Shown: positions 24,648 through 33,813, counted from the first letter of the stretch. The stretch: DNA of 49,036 bases from Clostridiales bacterium (GCA_031270945.1 JAISWZ010000711.1:1-49036), one strand, 5' to 3'. Made by a program: numbers and translations. The notes: generated by a model not told the origin, from the sequence alone.

Positions 24648-25562
24648 ATGGGGCAGCAGTTTTTCCTGTCGCTGTATGAAGATGCTACAAAAAAGTATGG
24701 CCACATCGGTTTCTTCTTTGGAAAGCTTGGTGAGATCTCCAAGAGCAGCAAGCGCAAGGAATGGGGGTACATACTAAACCGGCCTTTAAGAGTGGGATTC
24801 ATAGGCGATGAGAGCGATAGGTATTACAAAGGAGTAAATGAAGAGGACTGTGACAATGACTATGAGGATTACGGAGTCGCGTCCGAGCTCCCCTCATTTG
24901 AGAGCGATTGCGCCGGAGAGCTTGATCTTGGCGAAACAACTTCAGACGTTGGCTGGACCGGCTATCTGATCAATCACACGCAGCAGGTGTACTTCGATGT
25001 GAGCGCATATTACGAGGCCAGCCGGATTGGAGACTTTAGCTTGGATCCGCTGCCGATTTTGACAGCATCAGGACATGCCGCGTCTCTCTTTTGGGAGGGA
25101 TTCTCTAACGGCACAGCCTACTCGCTGCTGGGCTCTTGGTTCACAGATGTAGTTGAATGGTCAAAAACTCGCCCATCTGACATGGATGAACTTAAAGGTT
25201 TGGAGTTTATGGAAATATATCTGTCTGATTTCTACAAGATCTGGGGGGTGACGCCAGACAATTATCTGGCTGACAGCAAGGGTCAGACATTTTACTCAAG
25301 AAAAGACATTTGGTCGCTTTTCGTCGTGATAAGCCCAGCGAAGATGAAGCATCGAGTCAGCAGGGACGGAAGGACGGTAAATATTCAGCCAGAGCTGGTT
25401 CCTGATCCAGGTGTTTCCTTTAAACATGACGGCAAATATGTCACTTTCCTCAATGAGGATGGCAGCAAGTTTGAGAGCTTTCGCCACGATTGGTTTGGCA
25501 ACGCATACATTTTGGACAGGCGCGGAAACAAAATATCCTGCGACGAGTGGCTTCACAGCTGA
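24648..25562 (+). CDS. Array paralogue 5
   Basis: 304 residues. Same family. From about residue 230 it carries an alternative segment, MKHRVSRDGRTVNIQPELV followed by SFKHDGKYVTFLNEDGS, shared only with gene 6, while its first half matches the other copies closely. This suggests segment exchange between paralogues. The leader contains the long form with GCGCCATTAGGAATGATAAGC and the GCGGCTG/CAGCCGC hairpin before AAAGGAGGCAAATC. The frame opens at 24621, but the ATG at 24648 is the family start. Confidence 0.85.
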   Translation: MGQQFFLSLYEDATKKYGHIGFFFGKLGEISKSSKRKEWGYILNRPLRVGFIGDESDRYYKGVNEEDCDNDYEDYGVASELPSFESDCAGELDLGETTSDVGWTGYLINHTQQVYFDVSAYYEASRIGDFSLDPLPILTASGHAASLFWEGFSNGTAYSLLGSWFTDVVEWSKTRPSDMDELKGLEFMEIYLSDFYKIWGVTPDNYLADSKGQTFYSRKDIWSLFVVISPAKMKHRVSRDGRTVNIQPELVPDPGVSFKHDGKYVTFLNEDGSKFESFRHDWFGNAYILDRRGNKISCDEWLHS

Positions 25563-25628
25563 CCGAGAACTTCAGCTTGAGCCCAATTCGGCTTTGCCTG
25601 GATTATCGAAATAATGTTTGATGAGATG

Positions 25629-25657
25629 TTGACAGTCCCAAAATAGCAAGATATGTC
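25629..25657 (+). promoter_or_regulatory. Promoter of array gene 6, weak -10
   Basis: TTGACA (25629-25634), 17-bp spacer, TATGTC (25652-25657); same -10 change as gene 5. Confidence 0.6.
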
Positions 25658-25738
25658 ATAGCACGCACGCAAGACAAAATGGATTGAAATTCCGCGAGAG
25701 CGCGGCTGGCTATGCAGCCGCGAGAAAGGAGGCAAATC

Positions 25739-26659
25739 ATGGGGCAGCAGTTTTTCCTGTCACTGTATGAAGATTCTACAAACAAGTATAGCCACATCGG
25801 TTTCATGTTTGGAAAGCTTGGCGAGATCGCCTCGAACAGCAAGCGCAGGAAGTGGGGGTACATACTGAACCGGCCTCTAAGAGTGGGATTCATAGGCGAT
25901 GAGAGCGAAAGGTATTACAAAGGAGTAAATGAAGAGGACTGCGACAATGACAATGAGGATTACGGAGTCGCATCCGAGCTCCCCTCATTTGAGAGCGATT
26001 GCGCCGGAGATCTGGAGCTTGGCGAAACAACTTCTGACGTTGGCTGGACCGGCTATCTGATCAATCACACGCAGCAGGTGTACTTCGATGTGAGCGCATA
26101 TTACGAGGCCAGCCGGATTGGAGAATTTAGCTTGGATCCGCTGCCGATTTTGACAGCATCAGGACATGCCGCGTCTCTCTTTTGGGAGGGATTCTCTAAC
26201 GGCACAGCCTACTCGCTGCTGGGCTCCTGGTTCACAGATGTAGTTGAATGGTCAGAAATTCGCCCAGCTGACATGGATGAACTTAAAGATTTGGAGTTTA
26301 TGGAAATATATCCGTCTGATTTCTACAAGATCTGGGGGGTGACGCCAGACAATTATCTGGCTGACAACAAGGGTCAGACCTTTTACTCCAGAAAAGACAT
26401 TGGGCTGTTTTTCGTCACGATAAGCCCAGCGAAGATGAAGCATCGAGTCAGCAGGGACGGAAGGACGGTAAATATTCAGCCAGAGCTGGTTCCTGATCCA
26501 GGTGTTTCCTTTAAACATGACGGCAAATATGTCACATTCCTCAATGAGGATGGCAGCAAGTTTGAGAGCATTCGCCACGAGTGGTTTGGCAACGCTTATA
26601 TTTTGGACAGGCACGGAAACAAAATTTACTTCGATGATTGGCATGACGAGCAAAGTTGA
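25739..26659 (+). CDS. Array paralogue 6
   Basis: 306 residues. Same family, closest to gene 5 through the shared MKHRVSRDGRTVNIQPELV segment. The last codons differ from all others (GNKIYFDDWHDEQS instead of GNKISCDEWLRSRP), so the usual conserved SCDEWL end is lost. The leader hairpin and AAAGGAGGCAAATC precede the ATG at 25739. Gene 7 starts 34 nt after its stop with no promoter between, so the two are probably co-transcribed. Confidence 0.85.
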   Translation: MGQQFFLSLYEDSTNKYSHIGFMFGKLGEIASNSKRRKWGYILNRPLRVGFIGDESERYYKGVNEEDCDNDNEDYGVASELPSFESDCAGDLELGETTSDVGWTGYLINHTQQVYFDVSAYYEASRIGEFSLDPLPILTASGHAASLFWEGFSNGTAYSLLGSWFTDVVEWSEIRPADMDELKDLEFMEIYPSDFYKIWGVTPDNYLADNKGQTFYSRKDIGLFFVTISPAKMKHRVSRDGRTVNIQPELVPDPGVSFKHDGKYVTFLNEDGSKFESIRHEWFGNAYILDRHGNKIYFDDWHDEQS

Positions 26660-26693
26660 GAATTATGCGCTTTAGGCTGACCAAGGAGGAATT

Positions 26694-27629
26694 ATGGGAC
26701 AGCAGTTTTATCTATCGCTGTATGACGACGCTTCCAACGAGTATGGATGCTGTTTTTATGTGTTGGGCAAGCTTGGCGAACTTGCCATGAACGAGCATAG
26801 CTTTTGGGAAAATGTCAAGGATCGGCCTCTTCGGATGGGATTTATAGGCGATGAGTATGTACCGCTATACAACCCGAAAACGGAAGATTCTGACGATCTC
26901 TGTGTCGCTTCAGCGCCGCCCAGATACCAGAGCGATTGCGCAGGTGAATTTGGACTCGGCCTTCCAGGTGAGTCAACTTGGTCTGGATACGTGATTAACC
27001 ACACCAAGCAGGTGTATTTCGATGCCAGAGAATACAAGGATGCAAACCAGACAGGGTACCTATGCCTGGATCCGCTGGTGATCTTGACGACTTATGCCAA
27101 AGCCTCGAGCATTTTTCCCCATGGCTTTACAGAAGGCACTGCCTACTCCCTTTTGGGCAGCTGGTTCACGGATGTTGTAGAATGGTCGCACAAGCGCCCA
27201 AAGGCCATGGATCAGCTGCGAGATCTGGAGTTTAGGGAGACAGACTTGAAATCGGCCCTTGACACCTGGGGGATAACCCCGGATGGCTTTCTGGCCGACA
27301 GAGGCAATAAAACGTACTGCATCAGAAAGAATCTGGGGTTGTTTAAAACTGTCATCATGGCAGCAAAGATCAGGTATAAGGCAACGCGGGAAGGAAACAA
27401 GATTCGGCTGACATCAGAGCTTGTTCCTGATCCAGGTGTCACGGTGAAAAACGAAGGTGGCACTGTTAGCCTCTTGAACCCAGACGGCAGCATATACACG
27501 GATTATCGCGACGAGTGGCTTGGCAACGCATATATCATTGATCGGTTTGGAAACAGGATTTCCTGCCAAGACTGGCTAAGCAAATTTCCCAAGCGTCCCA
27601 GCATTTATCCCGAGAGTCTCAATTTTTAA
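26694..27629 (+). CDS. Array paralogue 7, divergent member
   Basis: 311 residues. It keeps the family skeleton (MGQQFYLSLYDDA, INHTKQVYFDAREY, LDPLVILTTY, LLGSWFTDVVEWSHKRP, WGITPDGFLADR, ELVPDPGV, WLGNAYIIDRFGNRISCQDW) but differs at roughly half the other positions and lacks the acidic repeat. No promoter or hairpin precedes it; GGAGGAATT is its RBS, and it reads from the gene 6 transcript. Positions kept between this copy and genes 1-6 are the best guide to functional residues. It may be the oldest member from which the others spread, or a separate arrival; the sequence does not decide. Confidence 0.85.
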   Translation: MGQQFYLSLYDDASNEYGCCFYVLGKLGELAMNEHSFWENVKDRPLRMGFIGDEYVPLYNPKTEDSDDLCVASAPPRYQSDCAGEFGLGLPGESTWSGYVINHTKQVYFDAREYKDANQTGYLCLDPLVILTTYAKASSIFPHGFTEGTAYSLLGSWFTDVVEWSHKRPKAMDQLRDLEFRETDLKSALDTWGITPDGFLADRGNKTYCIRKNLGLFKTVIMAAKIRYKATREGNKIRLTSELVPDPGVTVKNEGGTVSLLNPDGSIYTDYRDEWLGNAYIIDRFGNRISCQDWLSKFPKRPSIYPESLNF

Positions 27630-27635
27630 GAGCAT

Positions 27636-27668
27636 AAAAGCCGCCCTCCGGGCGGCTTTTGCATTCGC
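27636..27668. terminator. Bidirectional terminator, left copy of a duplicated 33-bp segment
   Basis: AAAAGCCGCCC, TCC, GGGCGGCTTTT, then GCATTCGC; identical over 33 bp to 34026-34058. It ends the array from the left and probably the LRR operon from the right. Confidence 0.93.
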
Positions 27669-27673
27669 GTTAA

Positions 27674-27772
27674 CCCATGGCGGCAAAGACTACCGCAAAC
27701 TGCTCGTCTGAGTCAGCGCCTAGGGATGCCTGGCGGACTATCTGCGCGGCCAGCTGGTCATGGGGAAGCCCG
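27674..27772 (-). pseudogene. Stray 99-bp fragment of a V-ATPase B-subunit gene
   Basis: It matches local atpB 35727-35825 at 94 of 99 bases in the same orientation and encodes the same stretch, [18 protein letters not shown] followed by [15 protein letters not shown], with a stop directly after. All five differences are third-position and synonymous (Pro, Ala, Asp, Phe, Ala codons). It lies between the terminator and the end of the LRR gene and cannot be functional. Confidence 0.95.
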
Positions 27773-27787
27773 CATCGCTGGTTTTCA

Positions 27788-30637
27788 TTATGAAATTGCT
27801 TCAAACTTTATTTCCATGTCCTTTGCATACTGCTCCGCATATGCCCCGGCGGGCGCGTGGATTGTGAGATTTTTGCACCCCTCAAACGAGTTGCTTCCTA
27901 TCGCTTTAACAGAAGCGGGGATAACGACTTTCGCAAGCGACGCGCAGTTCTCAAACGCTTTTACGCCAATTTTCTTCGTGCCATCCGGAATGGCAATCTC
28001 CGTCAGAGCGGAACAACCGTTGAACATATATGTCTGCACTGCTTCCAAATCGTCCGGGAACGTAACCTTCGCAAGTTCCGTGCAACCGCTGAATGCGCTG
28101 GTGCCGATGGTCTTTATTCCCTTTGGAAGCGCAATCTCTTTAAGACCGCAGCCGTAAAATGCCTTTTTCCCGAGCGAATTCAAGCCTTCGGGCAGCGCGA
28201 CAGAAGTAATCTTTCGACATTGGCTGAAAGCAAAGTCGTCAAGCGTTTTCACACTGTCTGGAAGAGTGGCTTCTTCTAATTCGCGGCACCCCCAAAACGC
28301 GTTCACGCCAATCCGTTTCAAGCCTTTGGGTAATGCAATCTTTTTTAGCGCAGTGCAACGCGTGAACGCAGCTTCTTCAATCACTGTTACGCCTTTCGGC
28401 AGGGTGACATCGGTAACGGCCATATTCTCATTAAACGCATTTTTCCCGATTATTGTGATATTTTTCCCTTTGTATGCTGACGGGACTTCAACCACACTTT
28501 CCGTTCCCTTGTACTTCACAGACATCGTTTTGTCGTCAATCGAACGGAAAATGAAATTTTGGCGCAGAATGTCATCCGGCGTTATTTCCTTCATCGCCTT
28601 TTGGAATTCCCGTTCCAATTTTTTCTCCTCTGTTTTTTGTTCCTCCGCAAGATTCACATTTTTATTCTTCCAATTCAGCAAAAACGCTGCGGATTTAGCC
28701 GCGCTTGTTTTACTTGCATATTCGATATACGCGTTCACCCGCTTTGGATGCAGCATGTCGCACACGCTCAGCGCGCTGAGCATTGTATCCGAATCTTTGT
28801 CTATCAGTTTTTTCACATATTCCTCAAACGCTTTTGTGTTGCTGCTTAACCCGTCGAAAAGACCAATGCCGTGCAAGGCTATCAGCACAACAGCGGATTC
28901 GTCGTCCGCAAGCGCGGACAAAAATTCATGCTTTTCCTTTTCCTTTAATGCTTGTGTCTCGCCGAGTTTACCTGAAAAAGTGAGACTTGAAAGTCCGCTG
29001 CAACCCCTGAATGTTTTAGGGGCGATTTTTGCGGAACGCGGCACAGTGAGCTCATTCAGATTTGAACAGCCATTAAACGCATGTTCTCCGACTATTTTTA
29101 CACTTTCCGGCAACGTGAGTTTTGTAAGCCCGGTACAAGATGAAAAGGCATTCACATGGATTTCCTTAAGTCCATCCGGCAGCGTTATTTCTGTAAGCCC
29201 GCTGCATCCTGCGAACGCGCCGGTTGTGATATTGCTGAGTTTACCAATTGCTTTCAATCCTTTTGGCAGATGCATTTGTTTAAGTCCCTTGCAACCGTTA
29301 AACGCGGCTTGCCCAATTGTTGTCAAGCTCTCGGGAAAATTCACTTTTTCAAGTCCCGTGCAACCGTTAAACTCGGCGTCTTCGATTGTTTTCAATCCTT
29401 CCGGCAGCGTGACTTCTGTGAGATTAAATAGCTTCACAATAGTATTGTTGATTGTTTTCAATTCTTTTGGCAGAGTTGTTTTCGCGGATTTGACATTGCT
29501 ATCAAACGCGTTAAGACCGATTTCGGTCAGACTTTCCGGCAATTTAACAGTTGTTAGTCCCGAACAGCCGGCAAAAGCACCGAGTGTAAACAGACCTCCT
29601 CCGATTTTTTCCAATCCCTCCGGAAAAGCGATTTCTGTAAGCCCTGTGCAACCGCCAAAAGCCCATGTGCCGATTTCCGTCAAACTGTCAGGCAGGTTAA
29701 CTTTTGCAAGTCCCGTGCAATCGCCGAATGCGTTATTGCCGATTGTTTTCAAACACTTCGGCAACTTGATTTTCCTAAGTCCATCGCAACTGCGAAACAC
29801 ACTGTTATTAATTTTCGTCAAGCTGTCCGGAAGCGCAACAGCCGTAAACCCAATGCAACGTCTAAAAGCCCCCTCGCCGATTTTCGTCAAGCCGTTCGGC
29901 AAGTTGATTTCTGTAAGTCCGGTGCAATCATTAAACGCATAGTCATCGATTATTTTCAATCCTTTCGGAAGGATGATTTTAGTCAGTCCTGTGCACTTTT
30001 CAAACACACGGCCACCAATTTTAGTCAAGCTGTTTGGCAGCATGACTTCCGTAAGTCCCGTGCAGCCCTCAAATGCCCCCCTGCCAATTTCCGTCAACCC
30101 CTCCGGCAGCATGATTTGTGTAAGTCCCGTACAATTGTTGAATGTATAGTCAATTGTTTTCAATCCTTCCGGAAAGGTGATTTTCGTAAGTCCTGTGCAA
30201 CCATCAAATACAGCCCAGCCTGTGGTTTTTGTTTTTGGCAAAGTGATCTGTGTCAGCCCTACACAACCTTTAAACGCCCTATCACCGATTTCTTTTATCC
30301 CCTCGGGCAGTATGATTTCCGTAAGGCCCACGCAATCACTAAACGCCATATCACCGATTCCCTCAACTTTTTTCGGCAGAGCAATTTTTTTAAGCTCACT
30401 GCAATGGAAGAACGCACTCACACCAATATGAGTAATTCCTTCAGGCAAGGAAACCTCCGTAATATTTTCGGAATATTGAAATACTCTTTCTCCAAGCTTT
30501 AAGACAGGCTGCTCCGCGATCACGTCCGGAACTATGATATTGCAATCATCACCAGTATACTTTACGATTTCCACACCGTTCTTGCAACTCTTGTACTTCC
30601 ATTCCCCGCTTACTTTTGTTTGATTTGGTGTCGCCAT
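27788..30637 (-). CDS. Giant BspA-type leucine-rich repeat protein
   Basis: 949 residues. About 35 LRR_5-type repeats of about 23 residues, such as [20 protein letters not shown], fill residues 45-570 and about 710-949. A non-repeat helical segment (around [13 protein letters not shown] to [17 protein letters not shown]) divides the two blocks. No signal peptide, LPxTG or membrane anchor is seen, so unlike cell-surface BspA proteins it appears cytosolic and probably binds protein partners. AGGAGGAGATT precedes the ATG. Third gene of the VWA-MoxR-LRR transcript, 22 nt after the MoxR gene. More A/T-rich than its operon partners. Could be a recognition subunit; inference only. Confidence 0.88.
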   Translation of the reverse strand: MATPNQTKVSGEWKYKSCKNGVEIVKYTGDDCNIIVPDVIAEQPVLKLGERVFQYSENITEVSLPEGITHIGVSAFFHCSELKKIALPKKVEGIGDMAFSDCVGLTEIILPEGIKEIGDRAFKGCVGLTQITLPKTKTTGWAVFDGCTGLTKITFPEGLKTIDYTFNNCTGLTQIMLPEGLTEIGRGAFEGCTGLTEVMLPNSLTKIGGRVFEKCTGLTKIILPKGLKIIDDYAFNDCTGLTEINLPNGLTKIGEGAFRRCIGFTAVALPDSLTKINNSVFRSCDGLRKIKLPKCLKTIGNNAFGDCTGLAKVNLPDSLTEIGTWAFGGCTGLTEIAFPEGLEKIGGGLFTLGAFAGCSGLTTVKLPESLTEIGLNAFDSNVKSAKTTLPKELKTINNTIVKLFNLTEVTLPEGLKTIEDAEFNGCTGLEKVNFPESLTTIGQAAFNGCKGLKQMHLPKGLKAIGKLSNITTGAFAGCSGLTEITLPDGLKEIHVNAFSSCTGLTKLTLPESVKIVGEHAFNGCSNLNELTVPRSAKIAPKTFRGCSGLSSLTFSGKLGETQALKEKEKHEFLSALADDESAVVLIALHGIGLFDGLSSNTKAFEEYVKKLIDKDSDTMLSALSVCDMLHPKRVNAYIEYASKTSAAKSAAFLLNWKNKNVNLAEEQKTEEKKLEREFQKAMKEITPDDILRQNFIFRSIDDKTMSVKYKGTESVVEVPSAYKGKNITIIGKNAFNENMAVTDVTLPKGVTVIEEAAFTRCTALKKIALPKGLKRIGVNAFWGCRELEEATLPDSVKTLDDFAFSQCRKITSVALPEGLNSLGKKAFYGCGLKEIALPKGIKTIGTSAFSGCTELAKVTFPDDLEAVQTYMFNGCSALTEIAIPDGTKKIGVKAFENCASLAKVVIPASVKAIGSNSFEGCKNLTIHAPAGAYAEQYAKDMEIKFEAIS

Positions 30638-30659
30638 AATCTCCTCCTCCTAATAAATT

Positions 30660-32174
30660 TTATACATCCTCTAATTCCGCAAGCTGGGCGATTATCTCCA
30701 TCTGCCGCTCGTGGAATAACAACTCTTTATTGTGCTTAAAATACGCCTCGCAACCGTAGCGAGAGATGTGGCGCGCTGTGTAGTAGCCCGTTGTCAGTTC
30801 TGTGACGAGAATCAGCATCTCTTGACCGTCGGGGAAAACTTCCTCGCTAAATGCGAACACGTTGTCAAGGTGCGCGGTTACGGCCTTTGCGTCTTTTTTT
30901 ATCTCCGCCGTGTATTGCTCCAACTCGGCCTTTATCAGCTTAAACGCCGCTTTTCCGTCCGGCGAGGCCGCCTTTGCAATCTTTGCCGCCATCTTGCCAA
31001 GCTCCTCCGCCGCTCGTTTCATGGCGCGTATGGCTTCGCTTGATACGCTGGACGCCTTTTCGCCCGTTTCGACCTTCGCCGCAAGCCCGGCGGCGGCATT
31101 GGCAAGTTCCGTTGCGGTGTCCGCACCTGGCAGAGCAAGCGCCGTACGAACCGCGCTAAGGGACGCCGCCAACGTTTTCGCGGTTTCCTCGCGCTCGCTT
31201 ATCACGCGGGCTTCAGCGGTTACACGATCAAGTATCAAGCCAATCAGCGCCAGCCGCTCGTCGAATTTCGCCGCCTGCGCGCGGGACTTTATCTCATCGG
31301 ACGCTTTGCCGTCCAGGATGTCGTCCACCTGATAATCGCTGCGGTATTTGTTCCACAGGTCATAGCATATCGCAAAATCCTTCGCGATTTTCTTGTTCTG
31401 CAAATACTGCGCCGTCAGGTTCTCGTCCACAGTGATACCGTGCCGCTCGTACAGCAGCATCATGTCGGACAGGTCAACCCAACCACGCGCGGTGACAAAG
31501 CTTTTGCCGTCAACGGTGGTTTCCATTTTGTAGAAGTTGTCGCTTTTGATGCCGAGATAGGTCGTCACAGCCGGATGAACGCCCTTCTTATAGGCGTACT
31601 CCTTCCACACGCCATAGTCCGGCTCGATGTCCACGCGCTTAAGCCTGTCCCATGTCACAGTGTCGAACTCGCGCACCGAGTTGTTGTACTCCGGCGGATT
31701 GCCCGCAGTTACCACAATCCAGCCGTCCGGGACGCGGTGCCGCCCGAATGTTTTGTATTGCAAAAATTGCAGCATGGCGGGGTTGAGGGTTTCAGACACG
31801 CAGTTGATTTCGTCGAGGAATAGAATCCCCTCCGCAAGCCCCGTTTCCGCCGTCATGTCGTATACCGACGCGATGATTTCGCTCATGGTGTACTCGGACA
31901 CGTCGTATTCCCGCCCTCCGTAGGTCTTCTTGGTGATGAAGGGCAGACCGATTGCGCTCTGCCGCGTGTGGTGCGTCATAGAGTACGCCACAAGCCCCAC
32001 GCCCAGTTCCTGCGCGATTTGCTCCATCACGGCGGTTTTGCCGACGCCCGGCGGCCCTATCAAAAAGACAGGGCGCTGCCGCTCAATCGGGATGATGTAC
32101 TTGCCAAACTCGTCCTTCGTGAAGTAGGCGGTTATAGCGTTTTTGATTTGGGTTTTGGCTTGTTTGATGTTCAT
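30660..32174 (-). CDS. MoxR-type AAA+ ATPase
   Basis: 504 residues. Walker A GPPGVGKT is at 40-47 and Walker B GILFLDEINC at about 116-125, in the region of a MoxR-family AAA+ core; sensor residues follow in IVVTAGNPPEYN. MoxR ATPases work as chaperone-like remodellers with VWA-domain partners. The C-terminal 200 residues are Ala- and Lys-rich helices, partly coiled coil. GGGAGGAC lies before the ATG. The VWA partner gene is directly upstream and the LRR gene directly downstream, so the three likely form a complex. Confidence 0.9.
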   Translation of the reverse strand: MNIKQAKTQIKNAITAYFTKDEFGKYIIPIERQRPVFLIGPPGVGKTAVMEQIAQELGVGLVAYSMTHHTRQSAIGLPFITKKTYGGREYDVSEYTMSEIIASVYDMTAETGLAEGILFLDEINCVSETLNPAMLQFLQYKTFGRHRVPDGWIVVTAGNPPEYNNSVREFDTVTWDRLKRVDIEPDYGVWKEYAYKKGVHPAVTTYLGIKSDNFYKMETTVDGKSFVTARGWVDLSDMMLLYERHGITVDENLTAQYLQNKKIAKDFAICYDLWNKYRSDYQVDDILDGKASDEIKSRAQAAKFDERLALIGLILDRVTAEARVISEREETAKTLAASLSAVRTALALPGADTATELANAAAGLAAKVETGEKASSVSSEAIRAMKRAAEELGKMAAKIAKAASPDGKAAFKLIKAELEQYTAEIKKDAKAVTAHLDNVFAFSEEVFPDGQEMLILVTELTTGYYTARHISRYGCEAYFKHNKELLFHERQMEIIAQLAELEDV

Positions 32175-32243
32175 AAGTCCTCCCAGACTGCTCAGTTTAT
32201 TTTCTTTTGCGTAACTCGTTCTCGTCCTCCTGTATCATAAACA

Positions 32244-33578
32244 TTATATTTCATCTTTCCCAAGCACCAGCTTAATCGCCCAAACGGGCACTTCCGGTAC
32301 TTTATACTCATCGTCCACAAACACGAACGCCGCTTCGTAATCCGGCTTCCGCGCCGGGAACGTGCCGTAGCCGTCCGTGAAGAATATCATCCCTTTCAGG
32401 TTGGCGAACTCTTTATTTTTTATCAGCTTGTCTGTGTATTCAAACACGGGGCGGAAGTCTGTGCCGCCCAAGCCGCGAATCTTCATTGTTTTCAAGTACG
32501 CGTCAAATTCCTCCCGCGAGGTGATTTTCGCGTCCTCCTGTATGCCAGCGTCGCATTGAATGATGTGCACGTTGACTTTGGTGAAAAAGCTCTCGCTCCC
32601 CTGCAATATGTTATAGGTCTTGTTCAAGAACTTCTGCGCAAGCTCGCCGCTGACCGACCCGGATGTGTCAATCGCGATGATAAATTCCTTGACACGCTTG
32701 ACTTCCTTGTATTCCAACGGCTCAATCAACGGCACATTGCCGTAGAGCTTTAAGCCGTAGGTGTAGAAGATGTAGTCGAACTCGTCGTCGCTGGTCTGCA
32801 TGACCTCGCCTTGCACCGCGAATTTTTGCAGGAAGTCGGCGTAGTCGTAGCGTTCGCGTGTGACTTCCGCGAGGTTCTGCGTCATGCTGCCCGCATTGTC
32901 GCCATGCTGCCGCGAAAAGGTCTCCATGTCGGTTTTGGCGCGTTCGGAAAGCTCCGTCCAACGCGCCTCCGCCGCTCCGCGCAACGCCACAGCGCCGCCC
33001 GAATCAACGTCGCCATCACCACCGTCGACGCTCGCCCCCGCGAAACGCAGATACCACGGCATATGGTCATCGGCGAGAAAGGATTGCCGCAACGCCGCGA
33101 CCTGTCCGTCCGTGTAATTTTCGTCGAGGAAATATCGGTACAGCTTCTCGGCTGTCAGCATGTTCACCTTGCCCTTCAGCTTGATGATCGCCGCTGCTTG
33201 CGCCCGCGCCCGCGCGCTGTCCGCCGCCTTGATGTTCAGCTCGGAAATCGCACTCTCCACCGCAATGTCACACGCCAAGTCCCAGCACGCCTGATTTACA
33301 AGTGTGCTGACGAACAGGTGACGGAAGATGCAGTGCATGACGATATGAAGGTAGTCCCGTACGACGGCTTCCTTTTCGCGCTTGTACGCGCCCAAGACGT
33401 ATTCCAAGCCGTAATGCAGCCGCCGTCCGTCCGTCGACAGCGTTGTAGGCGACTGCTCTAAGGTAAGCTCGCACAGCGCTGCGTCCATAAACCGCAGCTT
33501 GACAAGCAGTGTGTTACGAGAGAGCAGCAGTATGTCGCGGGCGATGGTCGCGGCGCGGGTTGGTGTGGTTGTTGTCAT
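32244..33578 (-). CDS. DUF2201-like VWA protein, partner of the MoxR ATPase
   Basis: 444 residues. The N-terminal part has a metallopeptidase-like DUF2201 pattern, YLHIVMHCIFRHLF (His 78, 82 and 87) followed by CWDLACDIAVE. The C-terminal VWA domain has a full MIDAS: DTSGS near residue 300, the Thr of GLGGTDFRP near 372, and FFTDGYG. The usual HEXXH glutamate is not present, so peptidase activity is doubtful. The frame is open to 33665, but those codons come from an 18-bp repeat; the ATG at 33578 matches the domain start, though its ribosome binding site is weak. First gene of the three-gene transcript. Confidence 0.83.
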   Translation of the reverse strand: MTTTTPTRAATIARDILLLSRNTLLVKLRFMDAALCELTLEQSPTTLSTDGRRLHYGLEYVLGAYKREKEAVVRDYLHIVMHCIFRHLFVSTLVNQACWDLACDIAVESAISELNIKAADSARARAQAAAIIKLKGKVNMLTAEKLYRYFLDENYTDGQVAALRQSFLADDHMPWYLRFAGASVDGGDGDVDSGGAVALRGAAEARWTELSERAKTDMETFSRQHGDNAGSMTQNLAEVTRERYDYADFLQKFAVQGEVMQTSDDEFDYIFYTYGLKLYGNVPLIEPLEYKEVKRVKEFIIAIDTSGSVSGELAQKFLNKTYNILQGSESFFTKVNVHIIQCDAGIQEDAKITSREEFDAYLKTMKIRGLGGTDFRPVFEYTDKLIKNKEFANLKGMIFFTDGYGTFPARKPDYEAAFVFVDDEYKVPEVPVWAIKLVLGKDEI

Positions 33579-33623
33579 TGTGGTAGACCAATCCTTTTCC
33601 TGATAACATTTCTTTTTTTTAGC

Positions 33624-33686
33624 GATCATTTCGACAATAAAAATCATTTCGAAAATAAAAATCATTTAGAAAATAAAAATCATTTC
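33624..33686. repeat. 18-bp tandem repeat in the VWA leader, about 3.5 units
   Basis: Units AATCATTTCGAAAATAAA at 33624, 33642, 33660 and a partial at 33678, about 100 nt downstream of the promoter. The even spacing could let a repressor bind, but this is only a possibility. Confidence 0.8.
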
Positions 33687-33784
33687 AAGGAAGAAACCGG
33701 AAACCGGAATCCGCAGCTTTTTTGTATCTGCCGAGGTTCTCCTTGTATGTTCGCTGCTTATCCATATTTTCTGTCACTGATTGT

Positions 33785-33813
33785 ATTTTATCCCGCCCAA
33801 ACAGTCCTGTCAA
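33785..33813 (-). promoter_or_regulatory. Sigma-A promoter of the VWA-MoxR-LRR operon
   Basis: On the minus strand TTGACA (33808-33813), 17-bp spacer, TAAAAT (33785-33790). The leader to the VWA ATG is about 200 nt. Confidence 0.87.

Noticed and set aside
28266..29942. 558-codon plus-strand frame
   Set aside because: Antisense to the LRR gene; long only because the LRR repeat is periodic and low in the complementary stops. The minus-strand frame has clear LRR motifs and an RBS.
32811..33461. 216-codon plus-strand frame, Arg/His rich
   Set aside because: Antisense of the GC-rich VWA gene.
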